This document shows, in pieces, positions 47,701 through 59,175 of a stretch of DNA of 64,000 nt (the first letter of the stretch is position 1; every line of letters starts with the position of its first letter). The DNA comes from Symsagittifera roscoffensis (taxonomy: Eukaryota; Xenacoelomorpha; Acoela; Convolutidae). The translations under genes and the position numbers were made by a program. Under the pieces are notes generated by a model. That model had not been told where the DNA came from, did not search any database, and saw only the letters and a list, made by a program, of their open reading frames with translations. The DNA lies in NCBI RefSeq assembly GCF_963678635.1, contig NC_087063.1, positions 54,761,074 to 54,825,073 of the forward strand. The letters run 5' to 3'.

Positions 47701-49796
47701 AGGCTGGGAAAAAGGACTCTGCTTATTATGGGGGGAGGGGGGATTTTTTTTGTTAATGTTCATCGAAAATCGGAAGCTTCTTAAATTGCTGTCAAAATAT
47801 TTTGAATTGATTTTTTATCAGACGTCATAAACGTAATAAAGCCTTCACGACCTTTATAAAGTGCTTTTGCTCCACAGAAGTTTATGTTTTTTAAGCTGAA
47901 CTCAGTCAATCAGTTCATCTTTTATTGGAATACTAGCGGCGGACATTGTTAGTAACTTGTTAGCAACTTCTTTCATTCTCTAATATATTGACCGATTTTA
48001 CAGTTCGATTGAAGGGTTCATTTCTGATGAAATTTTGAAAGCTTAGAAAATCTTTTCTGGAGAGTGATTAAAAAATGATGTGAAGCAGATAGTGTTTCTT
48101 TTTCAAAATTTTACCTTTTGTTAGTACTGTTTAGGGAACGTAATACGTCTCAGTATATCTGGTATTAAAAAGCTTCTTATAACTTCCTAATTTGTTAAGA
48201 TTTAAGGCAGGTTATTTATTTCCCTTGCTTTGAGGCAGTAAACCCCTGTGAGCTTTTTATTTATCTGTTTCCCTCTTCTCCATACAGGATTCTAATCTTG
48301 CTAACTTTGATTTATTGTAGATGCCAAAACACCCACGCAGCGAAGTGGATTTTAAATCAATTTTTTTACTCTGTTTTTCTACCATTTTCAGAGGTAATTA
48401 AAAAGAAAACGCCTTCAAATCAGCGTGAGTTTTCTTGTATTTTTCTCTTTATTAAGCGCAAAGTAAACCATGCGAAAGCCTTTGTCCTGAACAAAAAAGT
48501 TTCGAGTTTTTATAATGATAATGCTTTTAGAATGCTCATAGTTTGAGATAAAATGAACCGTAATGAACCAAGTATATAATAATATTTACCCCAAATCATT
48601 TGACTAAAAATGGAAAAAAAATAGAATTCGCCAATAAAGCACAACGTTTTTTTGTTATGTGTAATTATTTCCAATAGATTATATTATTCAAACAACAAGA
48701 CGAAAAGTGGTAAGAAAAACATCATTTGCATTTCAAACAAGTGCTGTTGGCTTAAATTCTCCAATCAGCTTAAAGCGCCTTCTGCCTTTTTATTATTTCT
48801 TTTTCTTTTCATCCGGAGACACTTTGAAATAATTGGGCTTAGATTGTCGCAAAATCGAATTTGTCCGAATTTCCCCCTCATACCATTTTCATCTCTTTGA
48901 TTTTATCTTAGATGTCGATAATGTGCAATGAGATCCAGTAGCGTTGGCGTTTATCCCCAATGTTTTTTTTGCCTTTGCTGGAGATAAATATCCCCTTCTT
49001 CAAGGGTATAAGTTGAGCAAATAATCGAAGACCCATTTTCAGTTCACATTTTCAAGCCAACCTTCCTTGTGAAGTGACGCTGAAAACACACATTATTACA
49101 GCTTTCCCGTTTTCTCCGCCAATTTGAAGCTCCCTGGTTTAAAATTTCCTTGAAATCTTAAATCAGATCCGATCCAATTGCCATATTAGCAATTATTAAG
49201 TGTAGGTTTTCCCAAGATTTCTTTTCTTTTGACGAGTTAGATGAGGTTGATTTTGAGCATTTCCTCAACTTCCTCAATTTGTACCAATTAAGCCAACTTG
49301 ATATTTTACTTATTTTGTGGAATTTCAAAACGGAAAAGAAAAAAATACGAAATAATCAAATTCAAATATAGACGCACGCGCCATCTACAAATTGAGTTAT
49401 TCAAATCATTTTGTCTTGTACAATTATTATTAGCTTCAACCGAGTTTTAGTTCATTTGCCAATACATTTCTGGGGTCTCTCTTGATTATTTGAAGAAACA
49501 ATTGTTCATAGATCATTCTTTCTTTGAAAGCAATTTTTTCTTCATGTTCAACATCCGGATCCCAGGAGAGCTTTGAAAAGACTCTGAAACACCAAACATT
49601 ATTCGACAACAAAAACTATCGGAATTGTAGCCTGAATTGAAACTTTAGAATTAATCAATTGTTTCATTTGAAGTGATCACTCTAAGCAGTTGTAGTAAGA
49701 GTTTAAAAATTAATGAATTTGAGCACCCACAAAGTAGTAAATTTCATCTTTACTTGACAGTCGATAACTTCAGAATCAGCCAATTAGAAAGTGAAG
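44711..49796. other. AT-rich intergenic region upstream of the SIR2-like gene
   Basis: About 5.1 kb without a convincing coding frame; reported frames are short and low complexity. It includes the CGAAC repeat clusters near 47000 and 47290 and a ggggggaggggggatttttttt run at ~47731. The promoter of the SIR2-like gene should lie just right of 44710 but no motif is clear. Confidence 0.5.
46993..47325. repeat. Two clusters of (CCGAA) repeats
   Basis: ccgaaccaaccaaacaaccg and cgaaccgaaccgaag lie at ~46997-47046, and agaaccgaacc with aaccgaaccgaaccg at ~47281-47320, separated by unrelated sequence. They look like two edges of one degenerate pentamer-rich repeat element. Confidence 0.5.
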
Positions 49797-50005
49797 ATGC
49801 TGACTTCGTCTAACTCAGTGGGCGGTGCAGATGTGGGAAGGTCGGGAGAATCCATGTCCATAGACCTTGTCCATAGACTATTCAGCAGATTTGTCATTTA
49901 TTTCATGGTCGTGGTCATTTGTGTGGGCCTCATTTATATATTGATCTGGAGTATCAAACATCATATCTGGGACAGATTGGTCAATGAAGAAGAGCTCAAA
50001 CGTCA
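49797..50005 (+). CDS. Candidate first exon of a single-pass membrane protein
   Basis: From ATG 49797 the frame gives ~20 Ser/Gly-rich residues, then a clear transmembrane segment (FVIYFMVVVICVGLIYILIW) and a charged juxtamembrane stretch (KHHIWDRLVNEEELKR). It ends at CA/GTATCT, after which the frame turns to AT-rich intron-like sequence. The phase (2) fits the acceptor at 52328/52329. No family recognised. The exon model is inference from hydrophobicity and consensus sites. Confidence 0.4.
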
Positions 50006-52328
50006 GTATCTTTTTACGTGCAACACATTTCAACACAGTTTGGGCCGGTTGAGTTTTAAGCTAACTTTTTTTGATGAAGTTTTCTTGAAATCTCAATTTT
50101 TTTGTTGGCTCTGCATCACAGATCTTTTTTTTTCAGTGATTAGATTTGAAAATTGTAGATTATTTAATCGTTGAATAAGCTATCATTCTTGAAGATATTT
50201 TTTGTTCATTGCATTGAAAAATTTGCTTAGAAGATCGGCTTACGGTTTCTTCAATTTCTTCGCTTGCTTTAAGCTTTTTTTTTCAATTTCGACAAAAAAA
50301 AACTTTTCACAACAGGTCTGTAGAAATTATATCTGCTAACATACTTCAAATAGCTTAGACAAAGAAAAAAATCACATCTTTGTTTATTTCATAGACGGAA
50401 GTTAAACTCATATTTAATTGATTTTGTTTAAATTTTTAATAAAAATCAAATTATCAACTGTACATTTGATACCTCCCGAAGAGTCATTTATTTTTCATTG
50501 TGGCAAAAATTTTGATTAAAAAAGAGATTTTTTGTACTTGTCTACATTTTGCAGAACTTCTGTAATATATCTTTATTATTTTCACTAGATCCATATTTGG
50601 CCTTTAAATATGTGAAGCAATATCATATCCATTTAGGCTTTTTGTCAGACTAAAAATATGGGACTCTGACTTCTGCGCAAGAAGAGTAGCAGGTTTTGAC
50701 CATACATTTTTGCTTGTGGTAACAAATAGCTCAAAATCCGTGTCTGCTTTTTTCTTCTATTTCTCTTATGCAATAATTTATGAGTTTTCAAATCTCTGAT
50801 TTACGTTTTTTTTTCCAGTTTATTTTTTATTCTGACTTTGTTATAAAGTGAGGAATAAAGGTGCTTGGGGTGTTTTTTCAACAAATTAGACCAGTTTAAG
50901 TAAGTCTGTGGATTGTGTGGATCAAACCTGGAATTTCAGATCATCAAGCGAGTGTGCTTGCAATTAGCCAAAATGCGCGAACTCTTCAGGCGATTTATTC
51001 CGTATTCATAATCGTTCCCAAATGACTTGAGGCAAACTAATTAATTGTTTTAAATTGACTCAATTTTTAGAAGTTGAGCTCTTTATATTTGATAGTCGCA
51101 GTCCAAAATTTATAATTGATTCAATTTGTTTGAGACCATATAAGGGGTAGTCACCTACCATCCAGGGTTTTACCTGATAAACGAGCAGGCTTGAGTGCTC
51201 CAAATGTTCCTTTGGGTGTGTGGAAAGTAGTTGCCAAAAAATGGACAAAACAATTTTCCATGTTTTTTTGAAATTTTGCCATACACCCAATGTAATTACA
51301 AAATAATCTAATGTTCATGGTTCATCTATTAAAATAACATTTTGATCAAGTGCTTCAATCCAAGTTGTAATGGTTTCTGAGATCTGTTTTATTGGCCACC
51401 CATTTGTTAAAAAACAAACACATCGTGAGTTTATTAGACTCCTTGTCACGAACCTATTGCATGCTGTTGAGTATTTTCGTGTTTTCGGAAGCTATTTTCG
51501 TAAGAAGTCTTTCAAGATACTCTAACTTGTAGAAACACACTCTTAATTTTGTAATTTGTTCGGACTTCAATCAAAGATTTCAGGGAGAAGCAAAGAATTT
51601 ACCGCATACCCAGCAAATAGCATATAGTAGCATTCAACAAAAAATCGGGAAAAATGAAACAGTTCTATCAATTTTTTGATGTTAAGCGGCCAGCAAAGAA
51701 GTTTTAAGACAGTTTGAAACCCGAACATCCGAAATCCTAGACCCGCCTCCGCCCTTGCCTGGACATGCCTCGGGTTCGCATCAACCTTGCCTCGACAATT
51801 GCGTTACTGTTTCGATTCTAACCTTGACCTTGACAGTCGCAGGAGAAATGTTTTACTGCTTTTTTCGAATTTGGAACAAATATTCTAAGAAGTTGATAAT
51901 TATTTTTTCTATCGCCATCTGTGAGTTCAGGTTCATATTTAAAAAAAACTCATAATTAGATAGCGTGACAAACAGATGGTTTACCCTATCCGAAATTTCT
52001 ATGAGAAGGCCACCCGGACCTAAAATCAATTGGGACACCGTGTAAGACCATTTGTACTGGTCTCACATGGTCTCCCAATCAATAGGAACTATTAAAAAAT
52101 TCAAAAGCGTGGGTGTGTTTTGTGCCTGACTCTAAGTGTCTGCAAAAATATTTCTAGGCTACCATTTACAGGGAAGTTAAAAAAAATAAACTTTTCTGAA
52201 TTTTTTTTCATTGATTAAGAATGGGTTTTATTTTCATTCAATGATCAAGATTTTTTCGAGCAAAGGTTTTCTACTTGATATATCTATACAAACAATTTTT
52301 CATTTGTGACTATAGCTTCCATCTCCAG
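50006..52328 (+). other. Presumed intron between the two candidate exons
   Basis: 2.3 kb of AT-rich DNA with no coding frame. It holds an isolated copy of a 47-bp LTR-like module at 51959-52005. Additional small exons could be hidden here. Confidence 0.35.
51959..52005 (+). repeat. Isolated sequence module shared with the B-family LTR
   Basis: gatagcgtgac-aaacagatgg-tttaccctatccgaaattt-ctatgag matches the B2 LTR near 58788-58833 (about 44 of 51 aligned positions), but neither the rest of the LTR nor its ends are present. Confidence 0.65.
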
Positions 52329-52485
52329 TTCCAACTACACGTCTGCCTGTGCCAGAGTGAATGTTCGCAAGAGTAGTGCGCCCTGTGGCTTAGTAGACAT
52401 GGTCATACCTTACGAGGGGTCGGACTATGAGTCGGACACAGACTACGTCGCCTCTGTTTCCTCCTCATTCAGTGACGTTACTGGG
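52329..52485 (+). CDS. Candidate exon truncated by the assembly gap
   Basis: After a pyrimidine-rich acceptor (cttccatctccag) the frame reads SNYTSACARVNVRKSS, then an acidic tail (YEGSDYESDTDYVASVSSSF) until the N run at 52486. It is less AT-rich than its surroundings, as expected of a host exon. It could belong to the same gene as 49797-50005, giving a cytoplasmic or extracellular acidic region. The 3' part is missing in the gap. Confidence 0.4.
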
Positions 52486-52685
52486 NNNNNNNNNNNNNNN
52501 NNNNNNNNNNNNNNNNNNNNNNNNNNNNNNNNNNNNNNNNNNNNNNNNNNNNNNNNNNNNNNNNNNNNNNNNNNNNNNNNNNNNNNNNNNNNNNNNNNNN
52601 NNNNNNNNNNNNNNNNNNNNNNNNNNNNNNNNNNNNNNNNNNNNNNNNNNNNNNNNNNNNNNNNNNNNNNNNNNNNNNNNNNNNN
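52486..52685. other. Assembly gap (200 N)
   Basis: Exactly 200 ambiguous bases, a conventional gap size. The true length is unknown. It hides the 3' end of the LINE and the end of the plus-strand exon. Confidence 0.98.
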
Positions 52686-53266
52686 TACTATTTTACCTTC
52701 AATTGATTTTTCAGTGATACACGACTTCGTAAAAAAAGAATTAACGAGACCCTTACTCGAAAACCTTGTCATTCTTTTGGCCTTAACGTTATGTTTTTCC
52801 AAGAATTTTAACGGTGATGTTCCATGAACCTGCAATACTGTTTCGGACACTAATTGCCTCAAAAACATATCATGAACAGTTTCAATATTATGTTCTTCAA
52901 AAATATGTGATTTATGTTCAAATTTTCTTTTGAATGCAATGGTGCGCAATAATTTTTTTTGGGCTATTAAAATTTTCATGAGATTTTGCTTAGATGAGCA
53001 TCCATAAACCATGAGTCCATATGATATTACTGGTACGATATATGATTTGTAAAAAAGAATTAAGGCATTTTTCGAGAAATAATTTCGAGCTCGATACAAA
53101 ATTCCATTGAACTTGGCCATTTTAATGCAAATTAAATCAATATGCTGAGAAAATTTCAATTTGTTATCAATGGTTACTCCTAAACACTTAAAAGAACTAG
53201 TATAGGTTAGATTACTTTCTCCTATATAAAAAGTGTTTTGATTACTGAAATTCTTTCCAAAGCACA
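52686..53266 (-). pseudogene. LINE ORF2 C-terminal part (RT thumb region)
   Basis: Reads MCFGKNFSNQNTFYIGESNL, then YTSSFKCLGVTIDNKLKFSQHI, a standard LINE post-RT motif, and FYKSYIVPVISYGLMVYG. It is in a different frame from the RT core, separated by a one-base shift and a stop near 53270-53290. It runs into the N gap, so the end is missing. Confidence 0.85.
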
Positions 53267-54088
53267 TTAGTTAAGATTTCCCGGTGTTGATGGTAAGTTT
53301 GTTATTTTGCACCAGTCATCAACTTTTGACAGTTCCTTTTGCAAGTTTAGCTGTATTGAGGTTGATGATTCACTTACAATCATTGCTGTATCATCCGCAA
53401 AAAGAGTTATTTCACTGTAGTCTAAATGGTCTGTTATATCATTGATGTAAAGCAAAAATAATAAGGGACCTAACACTGAAGCTTGTGGCACTCCACATGT
53501 TATGTTTTTTAAAGACGAGATTTCTAAGCCATTTTGAACAAATTGTCTTCTATTTTGAAAATAATTCTTTAGCAAATTTCCAAATTTTCCCCGAAATCCC
53601 AATAGGCACAGTTTTTCAAAGAGTTTATCATGATTAACTGTATCAAATGCTTTCTTAAGATCTACAAAAATAGCAAATCCGTACTGTTTTCTCTCAATCG
53701 ATTTCCTGATATATTCTGTTATTTTAGTGATGGCATGAACACATGAATGATTTTTCTGAAATCCAAACTGTTTGGTAGAAATTATTTTAAACTTTGTTGC
53801 GAAAGACATCATTCGCTTATATAACAATTTCTCGAAAATTTTACTAAAAGATGTTAACAAGCTGATTGGTCTATAGTTGTTAGGAATATCCCAACTTCAC
53901 TCCTTATGCAACCCAAGAATTTTTGCTATTTTAAACGAGTCGGGAAATGTTTCAAGATGTATGCATTGGTTAAAAACTGAAGTCAAGTAGGGTGCGATGA
54001 CTGGTGCACAAATTTGAACAATATTATTACTCAGACCATCATGACCAGAGGAAGCTTTGTTTTTTAAAGAAGTAATCACTTTGTTCAT
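53267..54088 (-). pseudogene. LINE ORF2 reverse transcriptase core
   Basis: 54088-53897 and 53860-53267 are in the same frame, interrupted by a TGA near 53895. Motifs in order: SSGHDGLSNNIVQ, NNYRPISLLTSFSKIFEKLL, FGFQKNHSCVHAI, FVDLKKAFDTVNHDKL, GVPQASVLGPLLFLLYIND, LFADDTAMI. Intact catalytic residues (FADD) but broken frames; the linker to the endonuclease (54089-54407) is out of frame as well. Confidence 0.88.
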
Positions 54089-54407
54089 CTCAATTTCAAC
54101 AGCGAAATGAAGCGCACATGTGTGTTCAATTGAAGGACTTTTAAAAACAAAATTATCTGTTTTTTTTTATGCTATCAGCCAGACGTTGTCCAATATTGGC
54201 AAAAAAATCATTCATTGTGTCAACATCTATTTTACATTTTTGCTCACGGTATTTATTAGAGAAGGTATTGAAAACCTTAAACTTAGACGAGGCATCGGAA
54301 CAATTGTTCATCTTTGAATCATAAAAATTTCGAATAGCATTCCGCGTGGCTGATTTCGCAAAATTTTTCAGTTTTCGGAAGTTTTCACAATTCTCGATAG
54401 ATGGTTT

Positions 54408-55391
54408 TTAAATCATTTGTTTGTGAGCTTCATCTCGCCTTCGACATGCTACAACAACTTCTTTTGTTAGCCAGTGTTTTTTATTTTTTGTAGTGCACTT
54501 TTTCACGGGAGCAAATTTATCAAAAACTTCCAAAATTGTTTGGGTTATTATAGCAATTGTTTTATCAACGTCTTTTTCAATAGCTAGGCATTTTTTCAAT
54601 TTTTGGTCTAATAAAAAAAGAAATTTCAGCAAATTATTCTCGTTTTCCAATGGCTTCAAATCCCTGTATGAAGTGTTTTGAATTTTTTGTTTAAATACAA
54701 AAAATGGGAGAGAAAAATTTAATGCGTAATGATCACTTAAAGATGTTTTCAGAACTTGAACATCACTTTTTTTATTCGATATGAAGTGATCCAGGCATGT
54801 CGAAGATATTGTTGTTACCCGTGTTGCTTCACTTTCATTAACAAATAAGTCAAAAAAAGTCAAATTCATCCGGTATTCTTCAATAACACCATATGACCGT
54901 GTATTAAGTAAATCTATATTAAAATCACCAACCAGATACATTTCAGAAGAAAAAGTTTTGATGTCATTTAGTAATTGGTCAAGTTGCGCAAAAAAATTCC
55001 TGATCTTAAAAGATGGTGGTCTATAAATTATGGTCAAGCTAAATTTTTTGCCCGAAGAATTCAAAAACTTAACCATTACATGCTCAATTTCATTTTCATG
55101 CACAGTATATGAAAAATCCAGGTCATTTCTTACAAAGAAGGCCACTCCCCCTCCAATTCTGTTAGGACGATTAATGAAAACTCCTTTGTGGTACCCATCA
55201 AGTCCATAAATATTAACTTCATCGTTTTGATTGAGCCAAGTTTCACATAACGCAACTACTGCCGGCCTAATTGAAAGTGAAGCAACAAGTACACATAGCT
55301 GGTCATGATGGTTACGCAACGATTGCACAGTTAAAATTAAAACATCTCCACTTTTCTCCATTAGGATAACCAGGTTGTACCCTTTAAACAA
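54408..55391 (-). CDS. LINE ORF2 APE-type endonuclease
   Basis: 327-codon frame with endonuclease motifs CETWL, GGGVAFFVRNDL, IIYRPPSF, VGDFNIDLL, TCLDHFI and LSDHYALNF, covering the metal-binding Glu, the Asp/Asn pair and the final Asp-His. The N-terminal LTVQSLRNHHDQL stands where NIRSL is usual; the loss of Asn there may reduce activity. The frame ends at 54408 shortly after the endonuclease, before RT. Confidence 0.88.
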   Translation of the reverse strand: MFKGYNLVILMEKSGDVLILTVQSLRNHHDQLCVLVASLSIRPAVVALCETWLNQNDEVNIYGLDGYHKGVFINRPNRIGGGVAFFVRNDLDFSYTVHENEIEHVMVKFLNSSGKKFSLTIIYRPPSFKIRNFFAQLDQLLNDIKTFSSEMYLVGDFNIDLLNTRSYGVIEEYRMNLTFFDLFVNESEATRVTTISSTCLDHFISNKKSDVQVLKTSLSDHYALNFSLPFFVFKQKIQNTSYRDLKPLENENNLLKFLFLLDQKLKKCLAIEKDVDKTIAIITQTILEVFDKFAPVKKCTTKNKKHWLTKEVVVACRRRDEAHKQMI

Positions 55392-55552
55392 AAACTAAAA
55401 GTATTTCTTTGACTTTTTGAGATAGAAGTCACTTTTCTTTTAACATTCTGCATTGTGTGAATTTTCAGGTTGAAATAGTGCTTTGTTCGCTCCAACAAGT
55501 TTGTCATCAGTATTATCTCTCTGCGGTTTTTTTCGTAATTGAATATAATCAG

Positions 55553-56347
55553 TTAGTAACTCAACACCAGCTCTTTCTTCCGGAGAGTCCCGCAGCCTTT
55601 CCAATAAATTTCTAATTTCACCATCAGTATCCTTTGGAATATGGATTTGATCTGTTGTACACGAGTTTCAACCACATCTTTTTTTGTATGTCGTTTAACA
55701 GCTCTCACACAAATATCGTCAACAGCCTTTGTCGAGTTCACATTAACCGTAAAAAATTTGCCCTCTTCCGTTTTTTGATAAACTTTCACCTGACAATTAG
55801 AGGTGGTTGTGATTAAACCCAGGGAATCCGCGTACTTTTTTATGTCACGATCGTTTGGAGGTAGCCGTTCTTTAAAAAATATCGAATACCCATTTATAGG
55901 ATTTTTTACACTCGCTAACCAACTCCTTCTCGAATAAACCTCGTTTTTTTCTTCGAAATATATGAATTTGATGATGACAGCTGGGAGGCGATTAAGGTCT
56001 CTCCAGGGTCCCAAAAAATGGCAAGCCTTAAAATTGCTCGGGGTCGTATCATAATTCAAAAAGTTTCGTAAGAAGTTGCAAACCTGTTGAGAGAGTGTCA
56101 AACCTTTTTCATCAACCAATGGTAGATTCTCCATAATAACACAGTCCTTTGATGTGTAGCGTTCCTGTCCACATACTCTCACCTTAAGGTCTGTAGTATT
56201 GTTTTGTAATCTGGTAATTATTTGATCTTTATCTGAATTTTGTTGTAGGAGAAAATCAAGAACGGATCGAATATTAGGATCCTGGATCTTCCCAATGGTC
56301 TTCTTAAAGACCTCTAAGTTGCTGCTCTGGTTTATAATAGTATCCAT
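55553..56347 (-). CDS. LINE ORF1-like protein
   Basis: 264 codons upstream of ORF2. It has a short helical N-terminus, a centre like the RNA-recognition part of LINE ORF1 proteins (VIIKFIYFEEKNEVYSRRSW, YSIFFKERLPPNDRDIKKYA, KVYQKTEEGKFFTVNVNS) and a basic tail. ORF1 proteins coat LINE RNA and act as chaperones. Assignment is from position and pattern. Confidence 0.7.
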   Translation of the reverse strand: MDTIINQSSNLEVFKKTIGKIQDPNIRSVLDFLLQQNSDKDQIITRLQNNTTDLKVRVCGQERYTSKDCVIMENLPLVDEKGLTLSQQVCNFLRNFLNYDTTPSNFKACHFLGPWRDLNRLPAVIIKFIYFEEKNEVYSRRSWLASVKNPINGYSIFFKERLPPNDRDIKKYADSLGLITTTSNCQVKVYQKTEEGKFFTVNVNSTKAVDDICVRAVKRHTKKDVVETRVQQIKSIFQRILMVKLEIYWKGCGTLRKKELVLSY

Positions 56348-57979
56348 TGTATAAAGGAATATTCATTAAAAACAAACCGTAAAGTGTTTAAACTGAGCTT
56401 TTAAGAAATTTGAATTAATCTTTTCTGAATTCGGAATGTTTTTTTTTCACACTCAGCAAGAAAGTTTTGCAAGAAAGCGACCAACTGCTCTCTACGCGTT
56501 CATCTCTTCTCTATTCAATTGTTTGTATACTTATATGAAAAATAGTTTGAAACCTCTTTTTAAAATCCAAAGTATTTGGAAATGTTTTCCTTTAGTTTTT
56601 GGGCCCACAATGATTTTGACTACCCTAATGCGGGATAAACCTTGATAGGTCAGGGCTATCAATATCTTCAATCTTGCCCACCAGTCTACCTTAGCTTTCT
56701 GCTAACTTCTTTTCAAAAAACTCCATCGTTTTTTAATTAACTTGTATCAACCAATTTGAAAAGTAACGACGCTTTTGATTAAATTAGATTCAAAAACATA
56801 GTTAGCTTCCTTTTTTGTTTTTTAAAATTATCTCAGACACTTTAAAATTGCTTCAGAAACTTATTAACTCCTCATTTTCTTTCTGAAAAAGGATGTGAGA
56901 GGTCATGATGTATGCAAATTAGGTTTACTTTAAATGATTGATATATTGGTTTTACCTATCATCCATAAGAATTGTACCAAAATGAGATTAAACCTCATTT
57001 TCTCATTGCGCAATGCTGTTTTTTGTTGTTTTCCATCAATTTGCGAGGCTCATCCAGAAACCTACCATAAGGGAAGGCAACTTTGGCCCCCAGAGAAGGG
57101 AAAAATAGACCAACAAACACTATTGAATTTCATTTAATATGTTTGACAAAATACAATTTGTTCGGTTAAAGTAAAAAAAAAATTAAACCAAAAAAAATCA
57201 AAACAACAAAACTCACAAAATAAACATTCCGTTTTTATAATGAGGTTTAGACATTAAGTTTTCAGCGCTTGTGATTTGGATTCTATTTTAAAAAAATTGG
57301 TCTCAGCGTCAGAAAAACTCGACATTGTTTTTAGATTAATTTTTTGGTCTGAATTGACCCGGCACTTTATTTTTTAACATTACTTCGTATTAAAATTTCA
57401 ATGTTACTTTAGCTATGCTAGTTGGAACGATCTCATTCTTGATTTTTGTATCTGAACTTATCTATCTAATCAGCAATGAATAGTTTTTTCTTGAATCTTC
57501 CACTCTGACGCAAAACCGTTGAAAAAACCGACAGATTGTACAGAAAATCCAAAAAAAAGTGATAAATAATTGTAACCATTTTCAAAAATTGAGATTCTCT
57601 TACTGTGCTTAAATTCAGGGCTGTAAAAAGTATTATGATTTGAAATATATAGGCGGGCAAATTCTAATGATGAAGTTACAGTTGATAAAAATATCGAACT
57701 CTTGATAAAAAACAAATGTTTTTTTTTATATATTTTTATTTACTTTCGATGGCTGTCGGAAACCATGCAATCTTTTGATTTCAGTTGCCCATAATGTGAC
57801 TGCACAATTTTTGTCATGCACCAAAATCAGTTCCTGAATCAAAATCAGTAATCATTTTTCTGCAAAAAAGGTCATAATAATCCATTTTCCTACATCGATA
57901 ACAACTTTGTCGACATTTTTACTGCCCTGTTAACATTTGTGATAACTCGTATAGTTTTTAAGAATGAGTACTTCCATCT
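56348..57979. other. AT-rich intergenic region between LINE and B2
   Basis: 1.6 kb; only short low-complexity frames. The first part may include the LINE 5' untranslated region. Its last ~100 bases before 58077 are duplicated at 58285-58381. Confidence 0.5.
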
Positions 57980-58589
57980 AGGCCAAACTGTTATCCTTCA
58001 GAAAAAAAATAAAAACGCACGTATCAAGGCCAAATATTGTTGACGGGTCTTTGACTTGGAAAAGATTTTAAGATTTTGGAACCTGATCTAAACTACATTT
58101 TATGATTGGATAAATTAAATGTTTTACCAATGTAAAGTGGTGGAACCTGATCTAAACTACATTTTATGATTGGATAAATTAAATGTTTTACCAATGTAAA
58201 GTATTTAATATTAACCAATCATGATCCATCTAACTAACAACCCACTTATTTGTAAGTGCTGAAGTTACTTGTAATTTCAGCACCAGGCCAAACTGTTATC
58301 CTTCAGAAAAAAAATAAAAACGCACGTATCAAGGCCAAATATTGTTGACGGGTCTTTGACTTGGAAAAGATTTTAAGATTTTGGAACCTGATCTAAACTA
58401 CATTTTATGATTGGATAAATTAAATGTTTTACCAATGTAAAGTGGTGGAACCTGATCTAAACTACATTTTATGATTGGATAAATTAAATGTTTTACCAAT
58501 GTAAAGTATTTAATATTAACCAATCATGATCCATCTAACTAACAACCCACTTATTTGTAAGTGCTGAAGTTACTTGTAATTTCAGCACC
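57980..58589. repeat. Tandem 305-bp duplication spanning flank and LTR start of B2
   Basis: 57980-58284 and 58285-58589 are near-identical: ~97 bases of flanking DNA (aggccaaactgttatcc...) followed by the first part of the LTR. Inside each, the first 64 bases of the LTR (tggaacctgatctaaactac... to gtaaagtgg) are themselves doubled (58077/58141 and 58382/58446). Hence four LTR starts precede one complete LTR. Confidence 0.9.
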
Positions 58590-58853
58590 AGAGAGATTTG
58601 AATTTAACTTAGAAATTAGTTGGACTCTCCCGAGCACTTCAGCAGCCGCAATAAACCAGTATACCCTAGATCTATTGAGCCTAGCAGAGACTAGTTAAAC
58701 AACCTGAGACTAGATAGTATAAGAGTAAGATTAGGATCGGTATTAGACTAAGAAGTTGCACGAATCTATCCGGCCGAAAATAAGATAGCGTGACGAGCAG
58801 ACGGTGTACCCTATCCGAAATTACTCTATGAGTTACACTTCGGTCCTAACTCA
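58446..58853 (+). repeat. B2 5' LTR
   Basis: TGGAACCTGATC to CCTAACTCA, ~408 bp, homologous to the B1 LTRs with a few substitutions (for example two within ATTAAATGTTTTACC) and a replaced 3' end, where cacttcggtcctaactca stands in place of tatacaaaccagtcataactca. Confidence 0.92.
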
Positions 58854-58855
58854 TC

Positions 58856-58873
58856 TGGTGCGACCATAAGTCT
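58856..58873 (+). other. B2 primer-binding site
   Basis: TGGTGCGACCATAAGTCT two bases after the LTR, identical to B1. Confidence 0.75.
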
Positions 58874-58941
58874 CGAACAAGACCTTACTAGATTAGAATT
58901 AACCAAAAATAGATTAGAAATTAGACAAAAACATTTACAAA

Positions 58942-59175
58942 ATGTTATACGACAATAATTTAATTGAAATGTCTCTCCGACTCAATAGATCAGAGCCAAT
59001 ATTCCGAACCATAATAGAACTACCCGGAATTGGAAGAAGACATCGAACCAAAGACGACATACGACAAAATAGAAACTTGCCGTATAGTTATATGATAGTT
59101 CGGCAAAAGCCAGAACAAACTTTTATATTTCGAATACTACTTGCAATGAATTTAGATTTCCATTTGCAAACATAA
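58942..59175 (+). CDS. B2 77-aa ORF upstream of gag
   Basis: Same length and frame as the B1 ORF at 43158-43391 with four substitutions (T24I, P33H, R36K, S42N by alignment). Arg-rich centre and hydrophobic end are kept. No family recognised. Confidence 0.6.
   Translation: MLYDNNLIEMSLRLNRSEPIFRTIIELPGIGRRHRTKDDIRQNRNLPYSYMIVRQKPEQTFIFRILLAMNLDFHLQT

Larger units (their letters stand above)
52686..56347 (-). mobile_element. Decayed CR1/Jockey-like non-LTR retrotransposon
   Basis: Minus strand, 5' to 3': ORF1 (56347-55553), endonuclease (55391-54408), RT (about 54088-53267) and RT C-terminal part (53267-52686), then the gap. APE-type endonuclease plus RT with FADDT and no RNase H evident fits the CR1/Jockey group. 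Stops and frameshifts in ORF2 show it is dead. The 3' tail and target duplication are not visible. Confidence 0.88.
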
